Below are positions 33,425-43,307 of a DNA stretch of 64,000 bases, one piece after another. Made by a program: the position numbers and the translations under genes. This DNA is from Roridomyces roridus (lineage: Eukaryota > Basidiomycota > Agaricomycetes > Agaricales > Mycenaceae): positions 434,001-498,000 of the forward strand of contig JARKIF010000035.1 in NCBI GenBank assembly GCA_029378245.1, given 5' to 3'. The notes beneath the pieces are model-generated. The model was given only the letters and a program-made list of their open reading frames with translations, ran no database searches and was not told the DNA's origin. The stretch's first letter is position 1. Every line of letters starts with the position of its first letter.

Positions 33425-34078
33425 TCACGCCAACGAAAAGGCAAGGACCACAGCCCCAATTCCACTCAAAACCAACTTGGAATCCATCATCAGCGCCCGT
33501 GCGCCGTTAGGTGGGTTCGAAGGAGCGGGATTACCCCCATCGCCCGCAGTGGTGAGGACCGGGGAGCTGAGGCTGGGCGCAGTGGCACTCGGACTGGGAC
33601 TCGAGGCGGACGGAGCTGGGGTGGTGCTCGAGTTACTGAGACTCTGAGACACGCCGCTGCTTGAGCTTGTTCCAGACGCGGAGATCGAGTCCGAGGAGAC
33701 GCCACGACTAGTGCCGACTACGGTACCCGACACAGAGGATGCAGGGCGTGACGTCCGCGGAACTTGAAGAAGATCCCGCGTGTTGGCTGGCAGTGGCTGG
33801 ATTCGGTGGAGGTGGAGATCCGGATGGACGAGCCCGAGACGGAATGGATGATTGCGCTGCTGGTGCTCACGCCGAGGGTGGAGGTAGAGGAAGCCGGATG
33901 GGCGGTCACCGTGATTGTGCTGTAGCCAGGTAAATGAATTTGTGGTGCATTTGGAAAGGGTGGCTGCGACGTACGAGATCGATACGATAGTGGTCCGGCG
34001 GGCTTCACTACTTAGAGGACGAGCAGCGAGAGTGAGGGTAGCGGCGGAGAGGAGGAGGACAGTGAGGGAGAGTTTCAT
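33425..34078 (-). CDS. Ser/Thr-rich secreted protein with GPI-anchor-like tail
   Basis: ATG complementary to 34076-34078 gives a signal peptide MKLSLTVLLLSAATLTLAA. The C-terminal half is Ser-rich (SGTSSSSGVSQSLSNSST, SASSPSPSATAPSLSSPV) and ends with NGARALMMDSKLVLSGIGAV and a hydrophobic tail VLAFSLA-stop, the layout of a GPI-anchored wall protein. The frame is continuous for 217 codons, but an alternative with an intron at about 33958-34006 gives PPFPNAPQIHLPGYSTITVT and a Ser-rich middle, more like secreted-protein sequence, and would then need another frame change. The middle is therefore uncertain; both ends are convincing. Confidence 0.55.
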   Translation of the reverse strand: MKLSLTVLLLSAATLTLAARPLSSEARRTTIVSISYVAATLSKCTTNSFTWLQHNHGDRPSGFLYLHPRREHQQRNHPFRLGLVHPDLHLHRIQPLPANTRDLLQVPRTSRPASSVSGTVVGTSRGVSSDSISASGTSSSSGVSQSLSNSSTTPAPSASSPSPSATAPSLSSPVLTTAGDGGNPAPSNPPNGARALMMDSKLVLSGIGAVVLAFSLA

Positions 34079-34690
34079 GGCGGGGGGATGATGGGGGATG
34101 GACGCCGCGTGGGTCTGTCGTGCTGGTTATATAGGGCGCGATGGGAAAGGTCAATGAATCCCGCACATCACAACAGCTGTCTCGTTTCTTGTTCGACGGG
34201 CTGATCCACCCGTTTTCATCGCTTGTTGGTCTGATGGGAGGTGTTACCGGGGCGGAGCTAGTTCCACGGGTGGGTGAGCGTGGAACTGAGCATGAGCTGA
34301 CATGAGGAGACATCGAAAAAACGCGAGCACGCTACGTCCAAGCACGAGGAAGGCTCTTAGCGGTGTCATGCCAACGGGTGGTCGGAGGGTGGAGGACAGC
34401 GGGAATTGGCGGGAGAGATGCGCTGCTTTCGCCTCGGTAGTGTAAATCATTCCTCTATGCACGCCGGCTCGCGCGCCCGGATCGTGGAGTGCCATCCACC
34501 TTGAAGCTTGAAACCCGAGACTTGAGAGTCCTGATGGGACGGGCTGGGACGGGTTGAATCTGGCGGAACTTAGATCCAGAGGCATCGCGGACAGGTACCG
34601 GCGCACATTGTATGTCCAGCGCATTGTGGTGGAAGGAAAGAGAAAAGCGGCGGCCAAGGCACGTGATTGATCGGCTTCTTCCTTCCGTCC
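34079..34690. other. Divergent intergenic region
   Basis: Separates the GPI-type gene from the F-box gene. A 137-codon minus ORF (34244-34657) has no motif and covers the F-box promoter (CACGTGATTGATCGGCTTC at 34660-34678), so it is treated as chance. Confidence 0.4.
34127..34134 (-). promoter_or_regulatory. TATA box of the GPI-type protein gene
   Basis: CTATATAA on the minus strand about 50 nt upstream of the start codon. Confidence 0.5.
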
Positions 34691-35642
34691 ATGTCGTCGA
34701 CGCTCCTCTCGCTACCCACAGAGCTTCTGCTTGTTATCATCGACGCCCCTCAAGACCAAAAGTCCCTCCTCAACCTCGTCCTGACATGTCGTCTCGCCCG
34801 CCTCCTGGCTGAGCCAATCCTCTACCGCTCCATTGTGATCACCGCTGGCTCCCAAGCGAAGTGCCTTGCCGGCGCTCTGAGATCTCAGGAGCGTTCTGAT
34901 TTTGTCGCAAGCCTGGAAGTGGTCCCTGACTACTACAAGGAAACGGACATCGAGGCGCTGACGCCGACAATCGGGACAATGTCCCACCTCCGCAGTCTGT
35001 CGATGGAGAGTCCATTCATCAACTATCAGCGCTGGAGCTATACAGGCGAACGGTGGAGAGATCTCCTGCAGGGTTACCGACTATTGTTTTCAGAGGCCGC
35101 CCGCGGTATTGGCTTGCAGAATCTCGAGAGTCGTGCGTTTTCGTCTGTGTTGTCCGTCGCCATTGCTCATACATACTATCCAGTGACAATACATTGGGCT
35201 GGCGATGAGAATCGCTTCTGGCGTCTCACGGAGATCAGTAGCATCTTTAAGCTACCGGCACTCCGACGCCTCACCCTCTCCAGCGCCGCCCTCCTCGACG
35301 ATCTGATCGAGCACTTGACCGACCTCCCCGCGGGTACGACACCCCTCACCCACCTGGACCTCCTCCAGTGCTTTGTTACTCCTAAAGCAATCTCTGCTGT
35401 ACTCGCGCTTCCCCGCGCATTGCGTTCCTGCCATCTAGGGAACCTGCGACATCAGGAATTCCAGTGGAGTTCTGATGGGCGCGGACTTTCGATTTCAGGC
35501 ATCGCGGGTGGAGCTGGCTGTTTTTACGACCCAGTCCAGAATGAGGGGGATGCCTGCGCCGTATCTTTTTGGGGAGGAGGCCCCGAGGGAGAGCACTGTG
35601 TATCGGTGTGGAGAGGAGGGAGACTTGTTTTTTGGTTTGTGA
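34691..35642 (+). pseudogene. F-box protein, internally deleted copy
   Basis: ATG 34691 opens an F-box (MSSTLLSLPTELLLVIIDAP, LVLTCRLARLLAEPILYRS). The body matches the paralogue at 61.7-63.1 kb: DIEALTPTIGTMSHLRSLSM, SYTGERWRDLLQGYRLLFSE, an intron joining LES to LTIHWAGDENRFWRL, and VTPKAISAVLALPRALRSCH, GNLRHQEF. Right after RHQEF about 120 codons present in the paralogue are missing; the sequence resumes in another frame with ADFRFQASRVELAVFTT, MPAPYLFGEEAP and STVYRCGEEGDLFFGL-stop. Read straight through, the original frame ends at 35677 with unrelated residues. So the deletion changed frame and the gene is probably inactive, or makes a shortened F-box protein. Confidence 0.75.
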
Positions 35643-35677
35643 CCGCTATTGGCGGTGCGTACTATGCCTTTTGGTAA

Positions 35678-36371
35678 ACTACTGATGACAGCGTTCCACG
35701 TCCTGGGCAGCGACGCTCCGCTCGACTCGGGTTCGCCGCTCGTGTCATTACAGCTTGTGAAGCTCCCAATTCATTTTGTCTTCGGCGCTCGACTCGAGCA
35801 CTTCGTAACCGTGTACATCTCTCCTCTGGCTCGGTGGCTTTCCGCTTCCATGCGGTGCATTATTGCTGTGGTCGCACAATAATGCTGTTCAAACTTCCGA
35901 CTGTTCAACTCGGGGCCGGGTTATATCGCCTAGCATTTCGGAGACTGCGTTTTTTTACATTTCCAACCATATCCTGTTTACCAGTCGACGGCCATCTTGA
36001 ATCCAACTCCACAACAAGGTGGAGGAACGTCTCAGTCTCTAGAGGTTGCCGCAAGAAAGGGCTGGTCAAACCATTTGCTTTGATATTCTTCGGACGCGTT
36101 GTGATTGCAATATCGCACCGCTCGGCTCAACCTTGGACTGTCGATCACGAGTCTCCCCTCACCACGTACACTCCCCCCGATGTCTCTTTCTGGCCACCCC
36201 TCGCACGGGAAAAGCTGTCAGCTGGCGTGGCAACCTGCTCCTCTTGTACACACCGACCTGTGAGCTCACAACCTTCATTCCCACCGTTCCATTTCTCTGG
36301 CATGCCCTCGGAGATGTGGATATATTCATATATCAGTCAAGAGTCGCCGCGGCCTCTGATTCAACTTTCCG
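35678..36371. other. Intergenic, no gene seen
   Basis: A long plus ORF (35834-36541) runs antisense into the GST-like exon and has no motif. Nothing else is supported. Confidence 0.35.
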
Positions 36372-37359
36372 TCAGTGCAGCGTCTCCGCATACGCCCTCC
36401 TCCAACTCTTCCTCTCCACCCACGCCTTCCAATAGTCTACCATCTTCTCTGGCAGAGGCTCTCCATACGCCGCCTCGAATGCGCTCAACGCATCATCCCC
36501 CGAGGTCGATTTCGCTCCTACAACGAACGCGAGTCGCGTAAGGTACGCGATCATGTGGAAGTCTTCTTCCCCCGGACTATCCGTCCCGCCGATGAACCCA
36601 GAGGCTGGAATCGACGCGGGGAAGACCTCGAAGACTGCCCTGCGCACGGAAGTCCAATGGGCCTCCGATTTGGCGAAGAAGGCGGCGGACGCGGCGGGAG
36701 GTGCGGTGTGTTGGTAGATTGCGAGCATGGCTGCATGGGTTCAATTCCTTTGTCTAATCTACCGATGACTAGGGCTCACCGCCGTTGGTCTTGATCCGAG
36801 ACTCGTAGAATGGCATGTACGTTGCAGCTGCGGGGTCTGCGGCGTATTTTTCCAGTGCAACTTGGCCTGGTCACCGCATGAACATAAATATTTGGTTATT
36901 CGTCGCTAGTCAAGCACTCACGATTGGTGAGTAACATTCCGGGAATACCATCTGCCTTCTTCGTCAGCTCTGTCTCATTGCGCTGTTACGTGTGAATGGA
37001 CATTCAAGATCGATCGCATAGACTCACAGCACCGAGCGACAGAAAATTGGGATCGTACTCGTCATCATGGATCGCCTCGATGATGGCATTTGTCGCCTCC
37101 CGGCTCGTTTTACGCGGAGCGTTTTGTACGAGATACGATATCACATCTGCAGTACTGGTGTAGACCTTGCCGTCGGCTTCGAGAGTCGGGGCCGTCCCAT
37201 TTGGATTCTGCCGTTCATTTCGTTGTGAGTGAAACGGATTTCTCCATGGAAAACGAGGCAGATACGAACCAGTTGTAGCTAGGCTGGATCATAGTTTTCC
37301 CCCTCCATCAGGTTGACATTCTTGAGGGTAATTTCTCCCTCTGGGTATCCGAGTTCCAT
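36372..37359 (-). pseudogene. Glutathione S-transferase-like gene with nonsense codon
   Basis: Minus-strand exons read ELGYPEGEITLKNVNLMEGE, then NPNGTAPTLEADGKVYTSTA, DVISYLVQNAPRK, DDEYDPNFLSLGA, RNETELTKKADGIPGMLLTN, QVALEKYAADPAAATYMPFY, ESRIKTNG and the long C-terminal exon MLAIYQHTAPPAASAAFFAK, YGEPLPEKMVDYWKAWVERK, ending AYAETLH-stop. The order thioredoxin-like N-domain then helical C-domain is that of fungal GST/Ure2-like proteins. In the first visible exon the codon expected to be Tyr in DPAYLQLNPNG is TAG (complement of 37279-37281). The usual N-terminal exon with the catalytic residue is not found upstream. Both facts point to a pseudogene; all later splice joins remain good, so inactivation may be recent. 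Confidence 0.7.
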
Positions 37360-37739
37360 TCTAGTTTTCATTTGAGTGAAATATCTCTGCGGCGCGGTCG
37401 ACATACACGGCGATTTTCGCAGCTGTGACAGCATTAATCAGCGGACGCTGTGTTTTGCCTGTATACACCCACCAGTGGTCCATAGGGAGTATCCAAACAC
37501 GTACAGAGTTTTCGACATGCTGGACGTTGGGACTGAATTTCTGGGTGATATACCTTCGCACGGGCGACACGGGCAAATTTCCGTGTGAGACCGCGATAAG
37601 AGTGAGTCAGCCCTTGTAAGCGGGTCACGACTCTGATTCGTACCACCCCACGTTCCGAGTCTTCGAAGCTCGCAGGCCAATCGCAGGCCTGGTGCAGCTA
37701 TGCTTAACGGTGATCACACCAATATCGCTGTCCAGCGTA

Positions 37740-37998
37740 TACAGCGGTTTTCAAAACAGTATACGGGTTTTGATGCAGCGCTCCACCTTCATTTATGTTG
37801 ACCTCTGTATGCTGGCGTGTCTGCTTCGACTCCACTCGCCTGCCGGGAAAGGGAAATGCTGTCTAGCCATGGCACAGCTCTCGAATTGAGTTGTGGAGTT
37901 GAGTGGAGCAGAAGCTCGACTCTCCGTCAAACAAAGGTCAGCAAAAATGTACGTGGAGCGGAGCTCCAAACCCGTATACTGTTTTGAAAACCGCTGTA
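37740..37998. mobile_element. MITE with TA target duplication and long fold-back ends
   Basis: Element 37742-37996 (255 bp) is flanked by TA on both sides. Its terminal inverted repeats start CAGCGGTTTTCAAAACAGTA and are perfect for about 28 bp. Similarity between the two halves continues inward (GCTCCAC, TTCATTTATGTTGACCT against the complement of AGGTCAGCAAAAATGTAC), so most of the element can fold back. No ORF. Ends and TA duplication suggest a Tc1/mariner-like transposase mobilised it. Confidence 0.9.
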
Positions 37999-38059
37999 AC
38001 TTTGTGCGTTTTTCTTTCTTCATTTCTTCGCTGATCCATTGCGTTTCAGTGCCGAGTGA

Positions 38060-38130
38060 CTGGCGACTGGCGACGAGGGAGAGGGTTGTGTATCGCTGTG
38101 GGAAGGGAGAGATCGCGTTCTTCGTTCGAG
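38060..38130 (+). pseudogene. F-box 3'-end remnant
   Basis: The stretch containing ATRERVVYRCGKGEIAFF matches the C-terminal end of the F-box paralogues (PRQRVVYRCGRRE, STVYRCGEEGDLFF). No other F-box sequence adjoins it; the MITE lies about 60 bp upstream. Confidence 0.5.
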
Positions 38131-38349
38131 TGCTGTACATGGTGTGCACTGACATCTTTTCGCAGCAGTTTGGACAGCGGTGGGCGGCGAGGCTCCGTTC
38201 AACCAAGGTTCGTCTCATAAGGATTGCAAATCGGCCAGTGATGCTTGCTTCGCGATCGGCCGCTAATATGACTATTCGACCATACGCCCTCTGGTCCTCG
38301 TTCGACTCGAGACCAAGCAAATGTTGGAGATAATGAGATTCGGATTCTT

Positions 38350-38810
38350 TTTGTACACTACACACCCGCGGGTATTCGCGCGATGACCCGTACCCGTACC
38401 CGCCAAAACCCGTACCCGCGATGACGGGTACGGGTCTGGCGGCGGGTTGGCGGGTCACCCGTGACCCGTGGCACCCGCGGCAGATTTTGGAGCTGTCGAT
38501 GAGTTTAGAGGCCAAAACCATGGAACCATGCGCCAGGCTACGCTTACAAGATGAGTGGAAACCCTCTGGAAACGAAGATAAACCGAACTCATCAACTGTT
38601 GGCTTTGATGAACTGCTTCTGATCTACTTCTGACCAAGCGGCAGGGTGCCGGAGACTCACCGGCGGCCCAACTGTTGTCAATTTCCCTTGTTCAGACATC
38701 CACCGATCCACCGTCCTCAAAGCACACGCCCAGTGCGTCTGCGGCGGTATTTGGGTTATTCTCACGGGCTGCGGCGGGTCGCCCAACCCGTGACGAACAC
38801 TAGACCCATA
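38350..38810. repeat. GC-rich ACCCGTACCCG repeat region, possible non-autonomous DNA element
   Basis: 38365-38480 is made of variants of ACCCGTACCCGCC in both orientations, and 38752-38790 again has GCGGGTCGCCCAACCCGTGA. The two parts face each other around a normal-composition core, and ACACTA occurs at both outer ends (about 38355 and 38805). This could be a degraded hAT-like element, but neither terminal repeats nor a full target duplication are clear. Confidence 0.4.
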
Positions 38811-38863
38811 TCCGAATCCAGAGAGCGATACAGAAAGAATAGTCTAGACGAGACAGTCATACT

Positions 38864-39887
38864 TCAACTGGCCAAATCGGAGTCCTTCATCTGCCTAAGA
38901 ACATCCCACTCAGGAAGCCCAAACCTCGCAGGCAACCCCTCCCAAAAGACCTCCAACGCAGCCGAATGCGCCTCCCTCATCGCAGGCATGCAAACCTCAC
39001 ACACCCCGATGCCCTCCCAGTCCTTCTCACGCCAAATCTTGAGTGGAAACAACTTTCCTCTCCTTCCTTCAATCCGTCGGAATGCCTTGAGCCGCCGTCG
39101 CATGCAGTGGGGTGGAGTGAGGCACCCCGGCGTTGACGGTGGATTCAAGCAAAAGTCCATGGCGGCGCTGACCCCCGAGGAGGTCAACTCACGGGCTTGG
39201 GCGAGGCATAGGACTTGGTCGTCCGGGTTCATACCCCAGTGCATCGGCGTAGCACCCCCGCCGTCATGGAAATCAATCCCGTGGAAAATCTCCGAAGCGG
39301 TGCAGTACGCCGTGGTGCGATACAGTGCGATGGGGAGGACCCACAGGATGGAGAAGTCCCGAGCGAGGACTACAACCCGGAGCCAGTCTTTTGCGTCGAT
39401 TTTGAGCGACTCTCCGGCGTCATTGGCGCGATATTCGGCCGCTGTGGAAGTAACGATCGAAGAGAGGTGACACAGCGCGCGTTTGCGCAGGGAGTCGACC
39501 TGGTATTTCGTACTCACTCGGAGAACGCCGCAAAGTGTGGGAAAGTCGGTGGTGGCGGGCGAGGGAGGGAAGAATCTAGCCCGAGGTCAGCCCGTAAACG
39601 CATACGGGGGTTGCGTACTCGTGGTCAAAGAGGGCCAGAAAGAAACACTTCAAATGGTGTGGATCATCCGAGAGATGGACGATCGGACATCCAGCAAAGG
39701 TTTCTCCACCACCGGGCGGCTGCGGAATCTGTAGCATGTCGTGGAAGATGGGTGATCGCTCGGCGAGGAGACCGCCGTAAACTCGGAACAGAGACGTCCC
39801 AGCGTGCACAATCAGAGTCCCGTCGTTGAACCAGAGGGATTGGGCAACTTCGCAGCCAGGAAAGGCGAATCCGAGTGGGTCATCCAT
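38864..39887 (-). CDS. BTB/POZ domain protein (subfamily B)
   Basis: ATG complementary to 39885-39887 opens MDDPLGFAFPGCEVAQSLWF, with BTB motifs FNDGTLIVHAGTSLFRVYGG, RSPIFHDMLQIPQP and IVHLSDDPHHLKCFFLALFD. A GT-AG intron (about 39592-39647) joins DHE to FFPPSPATTDFPTLCGVL and RVSTKYQVDSLRKRALCHLS; the rest includes VVVLARDFSILWVLPIALY, a Cys/His-bearing tail (CLTPPHCMRRRLKAFRRIEG, GIGVCEVCMPAMREAHS) and WDVLRQMKDSDLAS-stop. Same architecture as the gene at 5222-6194. No damage seen. Likely a BTB adaptor; targets unknown. Confidence 0.8.
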
Positions 39888-40083
39888 GAGTGGCAGGGAC
39901 AAAAGGAAGCTGTGCTGATCGGGTCCAAACAGTGCCACGCAACGCCTTAAACGGAGTGTGCCCCTATTCCCATTTGATTCTCAGTCTTCGAACAGGTTTG
40001 ACGATGTCTATCCTAGAAGCCCTGGATCTGCTCGTTCAAATACCGAATCATCTCTGCCTCCACCTTGGAATCCGCGCTCCTCT

Positions 40084-41133
40084 TACTGTACCATTTCGAT
40101 CAATTCGAATGGCACTTTGGGCTGTGACTTTTCATACGAATGGAACCATTCGTAGCCGAGCCCAAAGAGGCAATTTGATCCGTCGGCTAAGCTCGGCTAT
40201 CACCGGCACGCCTCGGCAGAGCCAAAATTGCCTCAGTGACCCTGTGACATATGAAAAATTCCGGATGAAATGGAGCTTGTGACTTGTCACAAAGTTCGGG
40301 AGTTGAGATAACATGACCACCGGACTTTTGATGGCTGTGTTGCGGTGATCTGCCGCTGCGGCTGCCATCACGCCTGCTCCTCTCACATCACGGCGTCCTC
40401 TCATGCATGTATTTAAACACTGGGCATTTATTGAAGGTAAAGAATGTTCATTGAAGGACCAAGAACGGTAGATACATAGGGTGGGTAGGTCAGGGCGGCG
40501 GTCAATTCCTGTTTCTGAACAATAGACCGTGGTAATGGCGGGGCGCGCGAGGGAGGAATGGAGGGCGTGCAAGGGGAGAGGCGCACTCAGGCGGCTATGT
40601 GCGGCGACATGTGCGCGGGTGAGAATGTGGGCATACGTGGGGCGGAGAGCGACTGCGTCCGAGTCGTGCGATTGGGTGCGCAAGCTGTGATGTCGGCAAA
40701 CGGCAAACGGCTGCAAAGCAGAAGCAGGAAGCAGTGTAGTCGAGGCTTCGAGCGCGAAGACTGGCGAGAAGGTCGAGGTCAGTTGATCAGGGAATAAGGA
40801 CACGGACGATCTCAGCCTGATTGAGCAGGCTGCAGCGTGGGCCGTGGTGATTCGATACGGGTGACATCGGGGCGTGCTGGCGAGATGGCGTTCGCGGGGC
40901 GTCAAGGCAACAGCGGGCTGCGACGCGCAGGCACTCGATGAGGGTGGAGGCAGAGACAGGAGGAGGGATCATTGATCATTTTGATGCATATGACGACATC
41001 GCTGACATGCCGATCGGCACATCACCGCCATCACCCAAAATCCCGGTGGTCCTGTGGTCCTGTGGTCCTGTTATCTCAACTCCCGGACGCACTCTGACTT
41101 GTGACCATTCGAATTGATCGAAAGGGTACAGTA
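40084..41133. mobile_element. 1,046-bp TA-flanked DNA element with terminal inverted repeats
   Basis: The element spans 40086-41131 between TA dinucleotides. Its inverted ends start CTGTACC(A/C)TTTCGATC and match for 27 bp with one mismatch. A second pair of inverted subterminal blocks shares GGGAGTTGAGATAACA and GACCAC; on the left they sit about 150 bp further in because an extra segment with its own inverted repeat (GAGGCAATTT/AAATTGCCTC) intervenes. Three GGTCCTGT units adjoin the right block. It interrupts the last exon of the SDR gene, whose sequence continues on both sides. No transposase motif seen. Confidence 0.9.
40132..40905 (-). CDS. Unrecognised long ORF inside the TA-flanked element
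   Basis: A minus-strand frame open for about 257 codons lies wholly within the element. Its composition is rich in Arg, Ala, Leu, Ser, His and no catalytic motif or domain is visible, so it may be a chance ORF in GC-rich DNA. The first in-frame ATG position is uncertain. Confidence 0.2.
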   Translation of the reverse strand: MTPRERHLASTPRCHPYRITTAHAAACSIRLRSSVSLFPDQLTSTFSPVFALEASTTLLPASALQPFAVCRHHSLRTQSHDSDAVALRPTYAHILTRAHVAAHSRLSAPLPLHALHSSLARPAITTVYCSETGIDRRPDLPTLCIYRSWSFNEHSLPSINAQCLNTCMRGRRDVRGAGVMAAAAADHRNTAIKSPVVMLSQLPNFVTSHKLHFIRNFSYVTGSLRQFWLCRGVPVIAELSRRIKLPLWARLRMVPFV

Positions 41134-42629
41134 TCCGGCTTGCCGATCTTTCCCCATGGTACGAGGTACTAGAACCGCGATCTTGGTTCACAAAAAAAAT
41201 CTGGAAACGAGTTGTCTAACTTACCTGTCCAGTAATCTGCGCGGGCGTAGCCACCGTCGCGCCCCATAGTGGTGCGTATGCGCCCATTCTTTAGATTTCC
41301 ATGTCAGCCCCAGTCGGCGCGCAAATACGGGGTGGAAGACGTACGGAGCAGGGTAGTTCAGATAATTTGCGATTATCTGGAACCATGACACCGAATGCCT
41401 ACACTCCGTTACAACTAAGTCTGGTTTGAGCGCCAACGGAGAGTTGGGCGCACCGCGTAAGCTCTGTCCGAATGCCCCCTGGATGCACCGCACACGAGAC
41501 AAGCACGTCCGAATGTGTCTTGGCCCAGTAGTTCGATATGTATATGTTACCGATTTTGCTCTGCGCGTACAGTCGCCTGCGACAGAGGCATAAGCGAGTG
41601 TTGTTGGAATAATACAAGGAAAGACAAACCCACCAACGCGCCCTGAACATTCCTTGCTTCTTCACCCACGCGTCTCGTTCGGGTGAGGCTTTCAGGCACA
41701 CAGCGTCCATGCCGTTCCCAGGTGCCCAGATATGCCCCACCGATGATACGTTGATTATCCTCGCAGGAACTTGACTTTGCTCGTACGACTTGGTGAGGGC
41801 GGGGAGCTAAGGATATGAGATTCAACCATTCAAGAAAGAATGGCACGCGTACGAGAAGTTCTGTCAAGAACCAATGTCCAATAACGTTCGTCCCGAATTC
41901 TGTTCCCTGGGTTGAGCGGATGAACGGGCTCAAGGATTGAGCATACGTAGGTCATAACCCTGGGCTGTGATCAGGTCCGGAGGGCAGTCCATAACGCCTC
42001 TGTTCGAAATCAATCAGAATCCAGAGTTTGCAGGATCGCACGCACGCATTGTTGAAGAGAATATCGAGCTTCTCTTCCTGCGCCAAAAAATCCTCCGCCG
42101 CCTTGCGCACAGTAGGCAAGTCCCCGAGATCGAGCTGAAGGAATATAGCGGACTTGGTCGTCTCCGCTCCAAGCCGCTTGATGGCCACGGCCGGTTTGTC
42201 TGCGGAACGCGTGGCGAGGTAAACTTTGGCGTTCTTCAATAGCAGCTGTTTCGCGATTTCGTAGCCGATGCCAGTGTTTCCTCCGGCGATGAGGATGACC
42301 TGTACAGAGGTCTGCGTCTTGGGGATAAATGCAACGAGCACACGCACCTTTCCGGAGAGATCCGGAATATCTCTCTCTGGGAGAAACGACGGCGGGGAAA
42401 AACGTCCAAATACAACACCCATGATACTCTTGGGAGTGTTGTGTGGGGAGAAGGGGAAGATTCTGAGAGGATGCGTTCAAGTTGCCTCGGAAGGTATATG
42501 TAGTGTCTACTTGCCATGGATGACGCGTCAGATCCGAGTCGTACCGGGAATAGCGGGTGCATCATCCACTAATATGCAGCAAAGGTGAGAGGTATTATGA
42601 AGCGGGCCTATCGGCAGCATGCAACGTAC

Positions 42630-43307
42630 CTACCTTGTAGTGTTGCCGCGAGACGAGATCAAGATGATCTCGAGATGCCGTTTTGGGCGTCTCGCTGTCA
42701 TCTCGTCTCGTTCTCGTGAAATCGTCTCGCAAGATTGATGTGCTAAGTACTGTCAATAATCTATATATACTTATTCGGTCTGGCGTGTTGTACAATAAAT
42801 CTACTCCAATTCCTCAGCTAGCACCGGGCGGAAACTTTCCCGGATTCCATCCAATCCACCCGCCTCATCTATCTCCTCCTTCGATAAACCCGACACCATC
42901 TGCTTGACGTCAATCCATTGCGCGCGGGTTTTGGGCTTGGATTGCATGGTAGCTTGCTGAAAAACAGAGGGAGAGTGAAGGGAGGAAGAGAGAATACGAC
43001 ACGGCGTTGGGACCCTGTAAATTAGGTTAGGCGGGCCCGAATATTGCGCGTCGCTACGCGCAACCGTAGCTTTGCCGCTTAAAAAGACTGAGCCGACGTG
43101 CCTGGGGCGTTGGGACGTGCGTTTAGGTCGAGAGTGGAGGGAGCATGGAAGGTGGGATGCCGCAACAAGAGCAGTATCAGCCGGACGTGATGAGACGTGA
43201 GACGAGACCGAGACGAGATCATCTCGACTTGCCAAATTTAGGGTGAGACGAGATCATCTCATCTCGCTGTCGAGATATCTCCGTCTCGCGGCAACACTAC
43301 TACCTTG
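42630..43307. mobile_element. hAT-type non-autonomous element, 662 bp, with 8-bp target duplication
   Basis: Element 42638-43299 begins TAGTGTTGCCGCGAGACG and ends with its inverted complement CGTCTCGCGGCAACACTA. CTACCTTG flanks it on both sides (42630-42637 and 43300-43307), the 8-bp duplication expected for hAT transposases. Subterminal regions contain many GAGATGATCTCGTCTC-like strings in both orientations, probable transposase-binding repeats. It carries no transposase but a 48-codon ORF with a promoter-like leader. Confidence 0.93.
42801..42947 (-). CDS. 48-aa ORF carried by the hAT-type element
   Basis: ATG complementary to 42945-42947 reads MQSKPKTRAQWIDVKQMVSG, LSKEEIDEAGGLDGIRESFR and PVLAEELE-stop. 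Just upstream on the same strand is a C/T-rich tract and TTTTTCAG|CAAGCTACC before the ATG, like a fungal promoter/leader or a splice acceptor. The composition is that of a normal soluble helical protein rather than random sequence. It may be a captured host exon or small gene. No family recognised. Confidence 0.45.
   Translation of the reverse strand: MQSKPKTRAQWIDVKQMVSGLSKEEIDEAGGLDGIRESFRPVLAEELE

Larger units (their letters stand above)
40013..42422 (-). pseudogene. Short-chain dehydrogenase (Bli-4-like), last exon split by a DNA element
   Basis: ATG complementary to 42420-42422 opens MGVVFGRFSPPSFLPERDIP. After one intron comes VILIAGGNTGIGYEIAKQLL with the GxxxGIG motif, LDLGDLPTVRKAAEDFLAQE, ILFNNA|GVMDCPPDLITAQG, EFGTNVIGHWFLTELL, ARIINVSSVGHIWAPG and the catalytic LYAQSKIGNIYISNYWAKTH, HPGGIRTELTR. 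The C-terminal exon should read LVPWGKIGKPD...ADSKVEAEMIRYLNEQIQGF-stop. It is interrupted between GKIGKPD and RKSADSKVEAE by a 1,046-bp element (40086-41131). Outside the insertion the gene looks intact, so it was probably functional until recently. Partner in an inverted duplication with 57926-59322. Confidence 0.8.

Noticed and set aside
34244..34657. 137-codon minus ORF
   Set aside because: Lies in the promoter region shared by the GPI-type and F-box genes and has no protein-like motif.
35834..36541. 235-codon plus ORF
   Set aside because: Antisense to the well supported GST-like last exon at its 3' end, with no motif of its own.
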